Shown here piece after piece: positions 5,033 through 11,967 of a stretch of 11,967 nucleotides of DNA (positions are counted from its first letter, which is position 1; the number at the start of each line of letters is the position of its first letter). The stretch lies in the NCBI GenBank assembly GCA_937876435.1, contig CALEIL010000015.1, forward strand, positions 1 through 11,967, given 5' to 3'. The notes beneath the pieces are model-generated. The model saw nothing but the letters and a program-made list of their open reading frames with translations, ran no database searches and had not been told where the DNA came from. A program made the translations under genes and the position numbers. The stretch comes from an uncultured Bacteroidota bacterium (GTDB taxonomy: Bacteria > Bacteroidota > Bacteroidia > Chitinophagales > Saprospiraceae).

Positions 5033-6127
5033 ATGAATTTTAAACCAGTTTTTGAAAATGTAACCAGGCCCATTCAGGTATTGGGTCCGTGTAGCGCTGA
5101 AACCGAAGCGCAGGTCATGGCGACCGCCCAGCAGTTGGCGGAAAATGATATAAAGGTTGATTTGTTCCGGGCCGGAATCTGGAAGCCCCGGACCAGACCC
5201 AATTCTTTTGAGGGGGTCGGTGCAGCAGGTTTGCCCTGGCTCAAAAGGGTTCGCGACGAATTTGGATTCAAAATCACGACCGAGGTGGCCAACAAGGACC
5301 ACGCTTTTGAAGCGATCAAGGCCAACGTAGACGTGATATGGATAGGTGCCCGGACCACGGTCAATCCTTTTTCGGTGCAGGAGGTGGCGGATGCCTTAAG
5401 AGGTACTGACATCCCCGTACTGATCAAAAATCCAATAAATCCGGATCTCAGTTTGTGGAAAGGAGCCATAGAGCGCATGCTCAATGTGGGACTGACCAGG
5501 ATAGGAGTGATCCACCGGGGTTTTTCCAAATTTGGCAAAAGCGTGTTGAGAAACAGTCCTCAGTGGCAGATTCCACTGGCGCTGAAACAGGAATTTCCGG
5601 AGATCCAGATTTTGTGTGACGCGTCTCATATAGCGGGCAACCGCGATTATTTGTATCAGATTTCTCAGACTGGACTCAATCTGAACTTTGACGGGGTGAT
5701 GATCGAAACCCATCCTACTCCCGATGATGCGTGGAGCGACGCCGCCCAGCAAGTGACTCCGGCTGTGTTGAAACAAACCATCCTCGACAAACTCATCGTT
5801 CGAAGAGAAGTCGGCGATGATCCCGTGATCCAGCACAATATCGAAGATCTTCGTTCTCAGATTGATTTGATCGACAAGGAATTGTTTCAGATGTTTGCCG
5901 ATCGCATGAATCTGGCCGAGAAGATCGGAGAGTACAAAAAATTGAACAACATTACGATCTATCAGCAGGACCGATGGACCGAGATCCTGGAAAGAACTAT
6001 GGAGAAAGCTGGTCCGATGGGTCTATCCAGCCGGTTTGTGGATCACGTATTGAAAGCGATCCATCAGGAATCCATCAACCGTCAGGAGAAAGTGATGCAG
6101 GGGGCCAATGAAGACGCCGTGAAGTAA
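5033..6127 (+). CDS. Bifunctional DAHP synthase (type I-beta) / chorismate mutase (AroQ)
   Basis: The N-terminal domain (about 1–260) condenses phosphoenolpyruvate and erythrose 4-phosphate to DAHP, the first step of the shikimate pathway. The C-terminal domain (about 270–350) converts chorismate to prephenate. Synthase motifs are LGPCSAET (metal Cys20), RAGIWKPRTRPNSFEG (46–61, phosphate and PEP binding), CDASHIAGN, and the metal-ligand region VMIETHPTPDDAWSDAAQQ. The mutase shows the AroQ pattern: LRSQIDLIDKELFQMFADRM, then EKIGEYKK and YQQDRWTEILER. This synthase-first order is known in Bacteroidota, for example Prevotella nigrescens, where prephenate binding to the mutase domain inhibits the synthase. 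The same control is likely here, but that is inference. It is the last operon gene, 7 bp after tyrA. With pheA and tyrA it puts pathway entry, branch point and both branches on one transcript. Confidence 0.93.
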   Translation: MNFKPVFENVTRPIQVLGPCSAETEAQVMATAQQLAENDIKVDLFRAGIWKPRTRPNSFEGVGAAGLPWLKRVRDEFGFKITTEVANKDHAFEAIKANVDVIWIGARTTVNPFSVQEVADALRGTDIPVLIKNPINPDLSLWKGAIERMLNVGLTRIGVIHRGFSKFGKSVLRNSPQWQIPLALKQEFPEIQILCDASHIAGNRDYLYQISQTGLNLNFDGVMIETHPTPDDAWSDAAQQVTPAVLKQTILDKLIVRREVGDDPVIQHNIEDLRSQIDLIDKELFQMFADRMNLAEKIGEYKKLNNITIYQQDRWTEILERTMEKAGPMGLSSRFVDHVLKAIHQESINRQEKVMQGANEDAVK

Positions 6128-6266
6128 CGCCCTTTCCTGCCCGGAGACGATTCATCTTCGAGATGGGATATCTACACGTTTGAAAATAAGAGACGTTGAA
6201 ATAAACTATTCATTGCCCAGTTTTATTTAGTGATTAGTTTATTTAAGTATTGCTTTACTTTACTGT

Positions 6267-6872
6267 ATGAAAAAATTATCAGACGCCATCATACCTACTC
6301 AGTACGGAGATTTTAAGGTGATCGCTTTTGGAGACCACGACGATATATACAGTCCGCATCTGGCCCTGGTCAGTACAAAAGCTGACCTGGAAGGTCCGGT
6401 CCTCGTTCGCATCCATTCCGAATGTATCACCGGGGAGACTTTTGGGTCACTTCGGTGCGAATGCGGGGAGCAATTGGATGTTTCGCTTAAGCGATTCGGA
6501 GAGGAAGGTGGGATTCTAATCTATCTGCGGCAGGAAGGTCGGGGCATTGGATTGGTCAACAAATTGCGGGCGTACAACCTGCAGGACGATGGCCTGGACA
6601 CGGTGGAAGCGAATGTTCACCTGGGATTTGAGCCCGATGAGCGGCATTATGATATCGCGATTCGCATGCTGGAAATCCTGGGTGTAAAGGAAATGCGTTT
6701 GCTGACCAATAATCCTGAGAAAGTGGAAGCCATCCGTCAATCCTCATCGATTCATCTGGTAGGACGGGAGCCATTGATCATCCCGGTTCGTGATAGCAAC
6801 AAGAATTATATGGAGACCAAAGAAAGTTATTTCGGTCATTTGCTGAAGCATCCGCATAAATCCTCAAAATAA
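6267..6872 (+). CDS. ribA: GTP cyclohydrolase II (stand-alone RibA)
   Basis: Opens the imidazole ring of GTP to give 2,5-diamino-6-ribosylamino-4(3H)-pyrimidinone 5'-phosphate, formate and pyrophosphate, the first step of riboflavin synthesis. It has 201 residues, the usual length for a single-domain enzyme. Zinc ligands are Cys53, Cys64 and Cys66 in HSECITGETFGSLRCECG. The active-site segment is IYLRQEGRGIGL (85–96), followed by GFEPDERHYDIAIRML and LLTNNPEK, all family signatures. There is no fused RibB domain; many Bacteroidota also carry a RibBA fusion elsewhere, so this may be a second copy. It lies 139 bp after the aromatic operon with no clear terminator between, so it may have its own promoter or receive read-through. 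I see no FMN riboswitch upstream. Confidence 0.93.
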   Translation: MKKLSDAIIPTQYGDFKVIAFGDHDDIYSPHLALVSTKADLEGPVLVRIHSECITGETFGSLRCECGEQLDVSLKRFGEEGGILIYLRQEGRGIGLVNKLRAYNLQDDGLDTVEANVHLGFEPDERHYDIAIRMLEILGVKEMRLLTNNPEKVEAIRQSSSIHLVGREPLIIPVRDSNKNYMETKESYFGHLLKHPHKSSK

Positions 6873-7164
6873 GGGAGGTAAGCTTTGTATCCGCTGAATT
6901 TTCATAGTACGCGAGTACCATCGAATTCAATATTCAGCATTGGGTGCAACGCGAAAAGTCATTTTTCATACATTCCAATGCCTGCATTGCAATTCATCTT
7001 AAAAGAGTAGGTGATCGATTTTCAGCGGGATCCCCTTTGGGGATCGCGACTGGTAGTTGGATATCAAATAATTTTGTCAATCTGGAATAGTGCATTTCCC
7101 TGAATAGGGTTGCCCATTTTGACTCAAAATTCGGCATTCAGCATTTAGAATTCAAAATTCAAAA
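6873..7164. other. Intergenic stretch between convergent ribA and M16 peptidase genes
   Basis: No gene is visible in these 292 bases. There are three small dyads: GTAC-GCGA-GTAC near 6909–6920, CAATGC-CT-GCATTG near 6985–6998, and the stronger hairpin at 7029–7045. ATTCAGCATT occurs near both ends. The last 30 bases hold AATTCAAAATTCAAAA-type simple sequence just past the peptidase stop codon. Confidence 0.5.
7029..7045. other. Perfect hairpin between convergent genes, possible bidirectional terminator
   Basis: GATCCCC-TTT-GGGGATC is a perfect 7-bp stem with a three-base loop, between the stops of ribA and the M16 peptidase gene. No T-run follows on either strand, so it is not a standard intrinsic terminator. 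Its position in a convergent gap still makes a role in 3'-end formation plausible. Confidence 0.4.
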
Positions 7165-8394
7165 CTATTTCGCCGTGTACACCAATGTGTTGGAAATCTC
7201 AAAATCGATGTATTTTCGGGACGTATCGATGATTTCTTCCTGGTGGATGGTTTCGTACAATTCTGTCTCGGTATTGATCAGGTCGATATTTCCCAACAAT
7301 TCGAAGTAGGCGAGTGATATGACTTTATTGAGTACATTCACCTCGCTTTGAATCAGATTGGTTTTGATTTTGTTCTTGATTTTTTGGATGATTCGGGGGG
7401 AGAGTTTTTCCATACCTTCCGTGATCGCTGATTCCATTTTCCGGATAGCAGTGTCGATGGGGATATCATCGTTTAGTTTTCCTTCAAATAACAACAGTCC
7501 TGGATCCACGGATCCCACCACCCACGCATCGACGCTGGAAAAAATTTCCTGATCCTTGACCAACGATTTGTACAGAAAGGAAGAGTCGTTGTATGCATAA
7601 AAATCGGTCAACATATCGAGCGCATAAAAATCGCGATGGGTTCTTTCCGGGATGTGAAATCCAATATAAATTGACGTCGCGGGGACATTCCTCTGGACTT
7701 CCAGGTGGCGCTGCGTGACCTGTGGAAGTTCCCATCCCGCATCAGGGAGTTTGAAATATTTTCGGGGGATGTGGTCAAAATACTCGTGTATCATGGTTTT
7801 GACAGCCGCAATGTCGATATTTCCTCCCACAGATAGAATGGCGTTGTTGGGGGCGTAGTATTGGTAAAATTCCCGAATCATCTCGTAGGTGGAAGTTTGG
7901 ATGTGGTCGGGTGTTTTTCCGATGGTGGGCCAATTGTAGTGATGATTTTGAAAGGCCATGTCCGAAATGAGGTGCCATACGTCTCCGTAGGGTTGATTGA
8001 GGCAGGTCTCGTAAAACTCTTCAATTACTACACTTTTCTGAATATTGAATTTTTCCGGGGTAATATCCAGGTTTTGCATCCTGTCTGCTTCGATAGCCAG
8101 TAGAAGTTCGAGATTTCCCGTAGGAGCGTAGGAATAATAATTCGTGTAATCCGCGTTGGTAAATGCGTTGTTTTCTCCCCCGGCATCCTGGAGTAAGGTA
8201 TCGATGTCGGGGACCGCTTTGGTGCCCGTAAACATCATGTGTTCGAACAAATGTGTCAGACCCGTGTGATCTTCCTGCTCGTTTTTGGCCCCCAGCCGAT
8301 ACAGAACGTTGACCGCGACTATCGTCGAATCTGCATCCTGATGCAGGATCACTTTCAAGCCGTTCTCCAATTCAAATTTTTCAAAATTGACCAT
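7165..8394 (-). CDS. M16 family zinc metallopeptidase
   Basis: A 409-residue peptidase of the pitrilysin/insulinase clan. It has the inverted zinc motif HLFEH (His48, catalytic Glu51, His52), with the third ligand Glu about 75 residues on, in SVVIEEF (Glu125 or Glu126). GGENNAFTNADYTNYY (73–87) and NQPYGDVW are typical of Bacteroidota members. The second half (about 200–400) resembles the inactive C-terminal M16 domain, so the protein has one active and one structural half. I chose the ATG at 8394 (MVNFEKFELENGLKV) because homology begins there; the 12 codons upstream look unrelated. I see no clear signal peptide, so it may be cytoplasmic, although related proteins are often annotated as secreted. 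Such genes often sit next to a second M16 gene lacking the HxxEH motif; none is in this window. A possible gene remnant ends 33 bp upstream. Confidence 0.9.
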   Translation of the reverse strand: MVNFEKFELENGLKVILHQDADSTIVAVNVLYRLGAKNEQEDHTGLTHLFEHMMFTGTKAVPDIDTLLQDAGGENNAFTNADYTNYYSYAPTGNLELLLAIEADRMQNLDITPEKFNIQKSVVIEEFYETCLNQPYGDVWHLISDMAFQNHHYNWPTIGKTPDHIQTSTYEMIREFYQYYAPNNAILSVGGNIDIAAVKTMIHEYFDHIPRKYFKLPDAGWELPQVTQRHLEVQRNVPATSIYIGFHIPERTHRDFYALDMLTDFYAYNDSSFLYKSLVKDQEIFSSVDAWVVGSVDPGLLLFEGKLNDDIPIDTAIRKMESAITEGMEKLSPRIIQKIKNKIKTNLIQSEVNVLNKVISLAYFELLGNIDLINTETELYETIHQEEIIDTSRKYIDFEISNTLVYTAK

Positions 8395-8426
8395 ATAGGG
8401 TGCGAAGATAATGCAAGGCATGCAAT

Positions 8427-8626
8427 TCAAGGTTGAATTTGGGGAGATATTCTGATTTCATAGCCCGTGTAGCCGTCGGATTGATTTACCCACCTTCGGT
8501 CATTTTCTCTGTCCAATCAGCATATTTCCGGACACCAATGTTGGGCACCGCGGGAATCTGCCATTGGGATCTTGTCATGGCTTGAAAATCCATCCAGAAA
8601 TCATATCTTACACCTGTATGACGTTC
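8427..8626 (-). pseudogene. Possible 3' remnant of an unknown gene (frameshifted), upstream of M16
   Basis: On the minus strand, 46 codons without a stop run from 8626 to a TAA at 8486–8488, including SQWQIPAVPNIGVRKYADWTE. In another frame the sequence continues as RRWVNQSDGYTGYEIRISPQ to a TGA at 8427–8429. The two parts join naturally at the A-run of GAGAAAATGACC if one A has been lost. The composition looks protein-like, and the end lies 33 bp before the M16 start, where an upstream operon partner would end. I recognise no family, and short open stretches occur by chance, so this is weak. Confidence 0.25.
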
Positions 8627-8659
8627 TCATTCGGAACGATTAATCCACACAATGAAACT

Positions 8660-10660
8660 ATGACAGATACGCTAGAACAGTGGGAGACCGGACAGGCAGG
8701 ACTACCTCCGTATACGAGAGGTCCGTACGCAAGCATGTACGTTGGTCGCCCGTGGACGATCCGCCAATACTCCGGATTCTCAACCGCCGAAGAAAGCAAT
8801 GCCTTTTACCGAACCAACCTGGAAGCCGGCCAGAAAGGATTGTCGGTCGCATTTGATCTGCCGACCCACAGGGGCTACGATTCGGATCATCCTCTCGTAA
8901 GGGGTGATGTGGGAAAGGCTGGGGTGGCCATCGATTCGGTAGAAGATATGAAGGTTCTTTTTGCCGGAATTCCACTGGATAAAATGTCGGTTTCGATGAC
9001 GATGAATGGAGCTGTCATTCCCATCATGGCGTTTTATATTATCGCCGCGGAAGAACAGGGAGTTGCCCCTCACCGATTGACCGGGACCATCCAAAATGAT
9101 ATACTGAAAGAGTTTCTGGTTCGGAATACCTATATCTATCCACCGGAACCTTCGATGCGGATTGTCTCTGACATTATGAGGTATACCAGCCAGTACATGC
9201 CCCGGTTCAATTCCATATCGGTTAGCGGATATCATATGCATGAAGCCGGAGCACCAGCCAGCCTGGAGGTGGGGTATACCATCGCTGATGGCCTCGAGTA
9301 TGTCAGAGCTGGTATCCGCGCCGGGTTGGATATCGATGATTTCGCTCCCAGGATTTCATTTTTCTGGGGCATCGGGACGCAGTTTTTTACGGAAATAGCC
9401 AAGATGAGGGCTGCACGCAAATTGTGGCATGACCAGATTACCGCTTTCCATCCAGATCACGAATTCAGTAAGCGGTTGCGGACCCATTCCCAGACCAGTG
9501 GGTGGAGTCTGACCGCTCAGCAACCCTGGAACAATCTCACGCGTACGACCCTGGAAGGCATGGCTGCTGTTTTTGGTGGGACCCAGTCCCTTCACACCAA
9601 TTCCTATGACGAGGCTTTGGCACTGCCCTCAGATCATTCAGCCGCTCTGGCCCGGGAGACTCAGTTGTATCTGCAGAAGGAATCCGGACTGACCCGGGTG
9701 ATCGATCCCTGGGCCGGCTCCCTGTATATTGAAGGACTGACCGGGAAAATTTATGAACAGGCCTTGATCCACTTGAATGAAATAGAAGAGCTGGGAGGAA
9801 TGACCAAAGCGATCTCCTCAGGTTTGCCCAAAAGGCTGATCGAGGAAGCGGCGGCGAGAAAACAAGCCGGAATCGAACTGGGAGAGGTTGAAATGGTGGG
9901 AGTCAATGTATTCCGCCGATCCGGTTCCGAATCCTCCCCGGAGGTTCGGATAATCGACAACAAAATGGTGTGCCAAAGCCAATTGGACAAACTACAGAAG
10001 CTCAAATCTGCCAGGGATGAGAACGCAGTTCAGGAGGCTTTGATGAGATTGAGTGCTGGGGCCGCTTCCAGTGACAATCTTCTGGAACTATCATTGAATG
10101 CTGCCAGATCCCGGGCGACTCTAGGCGAGATCTCTTCCGCTCTGGAGGAGGTTTTTGGCAGATATGAAGCAGAATACGGACTCGTTCAACAAATTTACGG
10201 ACATCAAATGAAGCAAAACGACGATTATCAAAAAGCCCAGCGATTGTGCCAGGAATTTGAAAACCGGAAAGGAAGACGACCCAGAATATTGATCGTCAAA
10301 CTCGGACAGGATGGTCACGATCGGGGGGCCCGGATCATTGCTTCCGGATTTGCTGATATCGGATTTGATGTGGATATCGGACCGTTGTTTATGACTTCGG
10401 AAGAAGCAGCCAAACAGGCCATTGAAAACGATGTCCATTTTCTGGGAATATCATCGCTGGCGGGTGCTCACGATACGATGGTGCCCGAGGTTATCCAGGC
10501 ACTGGACCGAGTGGGGGGAGGGGATATCAAAGTCATCCTCGGAGGAGTCATCCCCGAGCAGGATTATAAAAAACTGGAGGATGCCGGGGTTTTTTACATT
10601 TTTGGCCCCGGCACGTCCATCACAGAGGCGGCCAGTATGCTGCTTCTGGATTATTTGTAA
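8660..10660 (+). CDS. Methylmalonyl-CoA mutase, catalytic subunit with B12-binding domain
   Basis: Interconverts (R)-methylmalonyl-CoA and succinyl-CoA using adenosylcobalamin, linking propionate metabolism to the TCA cycle. From the ATG at 8660 it has 666 residues: a TIM-barrel substrate domain, then a C-terminal cobalamin domain (about 535–660) with GQDGHDRGA. His553 would be the lower cobalt ligand. By recalled numbering of the Propionibacterium enzyme, Tyr37 (TIRQYSGF), Arg155 (FLVRNTY) and Tyr191-His192 (SGYHMHEAG) match Tyr89, Arg207 and Tyr243-His244. The Tyr plus Arg pair marks methylmalonyl-CoA rather than isobutyryl-CoA mutases. The N-terminus is about 50 residues shorter than usual. 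ATG 8618 or TTG 8564 would add 14 or 32 residues with no family likeness. No small subunit gene or MeaB chaperone gene lies beside it, so it may act as a homodimer or pair with a distant subunit. Confidence 0.92.
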   Translation: MTDTLEQWETGQAGLPPYTRGPYASMYVGRPWTIRQYSGFSTAEESNAFYRTNLEAGQKGLSVAFDLPTHRGYDSDHPLVRGDVGKAGVAIDSVEDMKVLFAGIPLDKMSVSMTMNGAVIPIMAFYIIAAEEQGVAPHRLTGTIQNDILKEFLVRNTYIYPPEPSMRIVSDIMRYTSQYMPRFNSISVSGYHMHEAGAPASLEVGYTIADGLEYVRAGIRAGLDIDDFAPRISFFWGIGTQFFTEIAKMRAARKLWHDQITAFHPDHEFSKRLRTHSQTSGWSLTAQQPWNNLTRTTLEGMAAVFGGTQSLHTNSYDEALALPSDHSAALARETQLYLQKESGLTRVIDPWAGSLYIEGLTGKIYEQALIHLNEIEELGGMTKAISSGLPKRLIEEAAARKQAGIELGEVEMVGVNVFRRSGSESSPEVRIIDNKMVCQSQLDKLQKLKSARDENAVQEALMRLSAGAASSDNLLELSLNAARSRATLGEISSALEEVFGRYEAEYGLVQQIYGHQMKQNDDYQKAQRLCQEFENRKGRRPRILIVKLGQDGHDRGARIIASGFADIGFDVDIGPLFMTSEEAAKQAIENDVHFLGISSLAGAHDTMVPEVIQALDRVGGGDIKVILGGVIPEQDYKKLEDAGVFYIFGPGTSITEAASMLLLDYL

Positions 10661-10695
10661 TAGCCTCCTTTAGAAATGATTTATATCGTTTTTCA

Positions 10696-10714
10696 TATAT
10701 TTGGTCAAACCAAA
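10696..10714 (+). promoter_or_regulatory. Possible −7 element with overlapping dyad upstream of the peroxiredoxin gene
   Basis: TATATTTG (10696–10703) matches TAnnTTTG, and it overlaps an inverted repeat TTTGGT-CAA-ACCAAA (10700–10714) that could bind a dimeric regulator. No good TTG lies 19–21 bp upstream, and the site is 126 bp before the ATG. A second, poorer candidate is TACCTTGG at 10771–10778. The true start of transcription is open. Confidence 0.35.
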
Positions 10715-10829
10715 CGGGCATCGAACTGCAATTAATATTAATTTTGTTAAGTGCCTAAACATATTTTTTTTACCTTGGTTGATCTTTACTATACACAATA
10801 ATTTTTCACTAAAATAAAAATACTAAGCT

Positions 10830-11468
10830 ATGGCAACATTAAGATTGGGAGATACAGCACCCGATTTCACTGCTCAAACTACACAAGGCGAAATTAACTT
10901 TCATGAATGGCTGGGGGATTCCTGGGGCATTTTATTTTCTCACCCCTCAGATTTCACTCCGGTATGCACTACGGAGTTGGGATATATGTCCCGCATCAAG
11001 GACAAATTTGATGATCGAAATACCAAAATCCTGGCGATATCAGTAGACCCTGTTGACTCCCATCTCGAATGGATCAAGGATATTAATGAAACTCAAAGCA
11101 CAACCGTCGATTATCCTATTATCGCAGATGAAAATCGGGAAGTAGCCATGTTGTACGACATGATTCATCCCAATGCGGACAGCAAAAATACGGTGCGCTC
11201 TGTATTTGTGATCGGACCGGATAAAAAAGTCAAATTGACGCTCACTTATCCTCCCTCTACCGGGCGTAACTTTGACGAAATCCTGCGGGTTATCGACAGT
11301 CTTCAGTTGACTCAATATGAGCAGGTTTCTACACCAGCCAACTGGGTGGAAGGAGACGAAGTGGTCATAGGTGGATCTGTGTCCAATGAGGAAGCTGAAA
11401 AACGATTCCCTGGTTACAGAACCATCAAGCCATACCTTCGTATGACAAAAATTCAAAAATCCAAATAG
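10830..11468 (+). CDS. 1-Cys peroxiredoxin (Prx6 family)
   Basis: Reduces hydrogen peroxide and organic hydroperoxides in the cytoplasm. The 212 residues match the Prx6 family length. The peroxidatic cysteine sits in the motif SHPSDFTPVCTTE, with the usual Pro, Thr and later Arg (NTVRSVFVIGP) around it. This is the only cysteine in the protein, so there is no resolving Cys and regeneration must come from an outside thiol. The C-terminal part (NWVEGDEVVIGGSVSNEEAEKRFPGY) is the Prx6-type extension, which mediates dimer contacts. The start ATG at 10830 gives the standard MATLRLGDTAPDF opening. It stands alone between the mutase gene and a strong terminator at 11496–11533. A dyad over a promoter-like element upstream could reflect stress regulation, but that is only suggestive. 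Confidence 0.94.
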   Translation: MATLRLGDTAPDFTAQTTQGEINFHEWLGDSWGILFSHPSDFTPVCTTELGYMSRIKDKFDDRNTKILAISVDPVDSHLEWIKDINETQSTTVDYPIIADENREVAMLYDMIHPNADSKNTVRSVFVIGPDKKVKLTLTYPPSTGRNFDEILRVIDSLQLTQYEQVSTPANWVEGDEVVIGGSVSNEEAEKRFPGYRTIKPYLRMTKIQKSK

Positions 11469-11495
11469 GAAAAATTTCTGAGATTCATGATAAGG

Positions 11496-11533
11496 ACAGT
11501 CATCCATGGAGACATGCGATGGCTGTTTTTTTT
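11496..11533 (+). terminator. Intrinsic terminator of the peroxiredoxin gene
   Basis: ACAGTCATC (11496–11504) pairs with GATGGCTGT (11518–11526) over 9 bp with one U·G. Inside, CATG-GAGA-CATG (11505–11516) extends the stem, leaving one unpaired C (11517). Eight T follow (11526–11533). It begins 28 bp after the peroxiredoxin stop and should separate that gene from the SMR gene. Confidence 0.9.
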
Positions 11534-11540
11534 GGTAAGA

Positions 11541-11554
11541 AACAGTACTCTGTT
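11541..11554. promoter_or_regulatory. Small dyad before the SMR gene, possible operator
   Basis: AACAG-TACT-CTGTT is a perfect 5-bp inverted repeat ending 15 bp before the SMR start codon. It could be a repressor site or a short hairpin in the 5' leader. No guanidine riboswitch-like sequence fits in the 35 bp between the terminator and the start. Confidence 0.25.
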
Positions 11555-11568
11555 CAAAAAAGTAAAAT

Positions 11569-11904
11569 ATGGTTTCGTGGATTTACCTGATCCTGGCCGG
11601 TCTTTTTGAAGTGGGATTTACGACCAGTCTTTCGATGGCGGATCAAGCCGTAGGAAAAGAGAAAATTCTATGGTACATATCGTTTGCTATATCTCTGATC
11701 CTAAGTATGTTTCTTTTGATCGTGGCTTCCAAACAGATACCCATGGGAACATCCTACGCTGTTTTCGCGGGAATAGGAGCAGTGGGTACCGCACTGATGG
11801 GAATTTTCTTTTTCGGGGAACAGGCTAGTTTCTGGCGTTTGTTTTTTCTGTTTACCCTGATATCGTCCCTCGTCGGACTCAATCTCGTGAGTGGCCATAA
11901 ATAA
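11569..11904 (+). CDS. SMR family small drug/guanidinium exporter
   Basis: A 111-residue inner-membrane protein with four hydrophobic segments (about 4–22, 33–53, 57–78 and 85–106), the standard architecture of proton-coupled small multidrug resistance transporters. The essential acidic residue is Glu14 in LAGLFEVGF. GTSYAVFAGIGAVGTALMGIFFFGE carries the family pattern of helix 3. The GLFEV and GIGAVGT stretches resemble the SugE/Gdx branch (guanidinium or quaternary ammonium export). However, the tryptophan often found in YAVWTGIG is Phe here, so substrate assignment is uncertain. SMR proteins act as dual-topology dimers; some need a paired subunit, but none is encoded next to it, so a homodimer is likely. 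The gene follows the peroxiredoxin terminator by 35 bp and ends 12 bp before a copy of the palindromic repeat. Confidence 0.9.
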   Translation: MVSWIYLILAGLFEVGFTTSLSMADQAVGKEKILWYISFAISLILSMFLLIVASKQIPMGTSYAVFAGIGAVGTALMGIFFFGEQASFWRLFFLFTLISSLVGLNLVSGHK

Positions 11905-11916
11905 ATCGGTTTGAGG

Positions 11917-11967
11917 CTAGTGCACGAAAATCTAAATACATATCATGTTTTTCTTCATCTTTTTTGA
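11917..11967. repeat. Second, inverted copy of the palindromic repeat (cut by window end)
   Basis: All 51 bases to the window end are the exact reverse complement of 1051–1101. The match stops abruptly at CTAG: base 11916 differs from the expected one and the flanking DNA is the SMR 3' region. No transposase coding sequence is attached on this side, so the palindrome occurs on its own. Perfect identity over 51 bp suggests recent spread or ongoing homogenisation. Confidence 0.9.

Noticed and set aside
6128..6266. FMN riboswitch upstream of ribA
   Set aside because: The 139 bp lack the conserved RFN segments; the only dyad is a short CATCT-TCG-AGATG stem without a T-run.
8564..8659. Upstream starts for the mutase gene (TTG 8564, ATG 8618)
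   Set aside because: The added residues show no likeness to the mutase N-terminus, and ATG 8660 lies closest to where family similarity begins. ATG 8618 is not excluded.
11534..11568. Guanidine riboswitch before the SMR gene
   Set aside because: Only 35 bp separate the upstream terminator from the start codon, too little for a known guanidine aptamer.

Overview
The window looks like a chromosomal segment of a Bacteroidota bacterium, probably from the Saprospiraceae/Chitinophagia side of the phylum. The evidence is family-level: a DAHP synthase with a C-terminal chorismate mutase, a pheA–aminotransferase–tyrA–DAHPS/CM gene order, a TAnnTTTG-type promoter element, almost no Shine-Dalgarno sequences, an S9B dipeptidyl peptidase, and a short IS200/IS605-like transposase of a type common in this phylum. 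Species cannot be told from the sequence.

Layout. 1–541 (minus): the N-terminal part of a secreted S9B dipeptidyl-peptidase IV-like protein, cut by the window edge. 542–2010: a gene-poor patch with hairpins, a long imperfect palindrome (935–1101), a frameshifted IS200/IS605-type transposase (1102–1562, minus) and a 52–53-bp tandem repeat (1617–1849). 2013–6127 (plus): an aromatic amino acid operon of pheA, a class I aminotransferase, tyrA and a DAHP synthase–chorismate mutase fusion. The genes overlap or nearly touch (11-bp overlap, 4-bp overlap, 7-bp gap). 6267–6872 (plus): a stand-alone GTP cyclohydrolase II (ribA). 7165–8394 (minus): an M16 zinc peptidase, convergent with ribA. 8660–10660 (plus): a methylmalonyl-CoA mutase with its B12 domain but a short N-terminus. 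10830–11468 (plus): a 1-Cys peroxiredoxin with a clear terminator. 11569–11904 (plus): a small multidrug resistance (SMR) transporter. 11917–11967: the start of an inverted second copy of the palindromic repeat at 935–1101, cut by the window end.

The main result is a complete classical transcription attenuator in front of pheA that a normal annotation would miss. A perfect TAnnTTTG promoter element (2013–2020) is followed by a 21-codon leader ORF (2042–2107) with eight consecutive Phe/Tyr codons. Next come a 15-bp antiterminator and a mutually exclusive 7-bp terminator hairpin with a U-tract (2137–2161), which ends just before pheA. The leader stop codon lies inside the antiterminator's 5' arm, as ribosome-mediated attenuation requires. 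The operon makes both Phe and Tyr, and the leader contains codons for both (six Phe, three Tyr).

Together the operon genes cover the first committed step (DAHP synthase), the branch point (chorismate mutase) and both terminal branches (prephenate dehydratase and dehydrogenase, plus a transaminase). The leader would therefore control flux into and through the Phe/Tyr branch at the transcriptional level. The fused mutase domain and the ACT domain probably add allosteric control.
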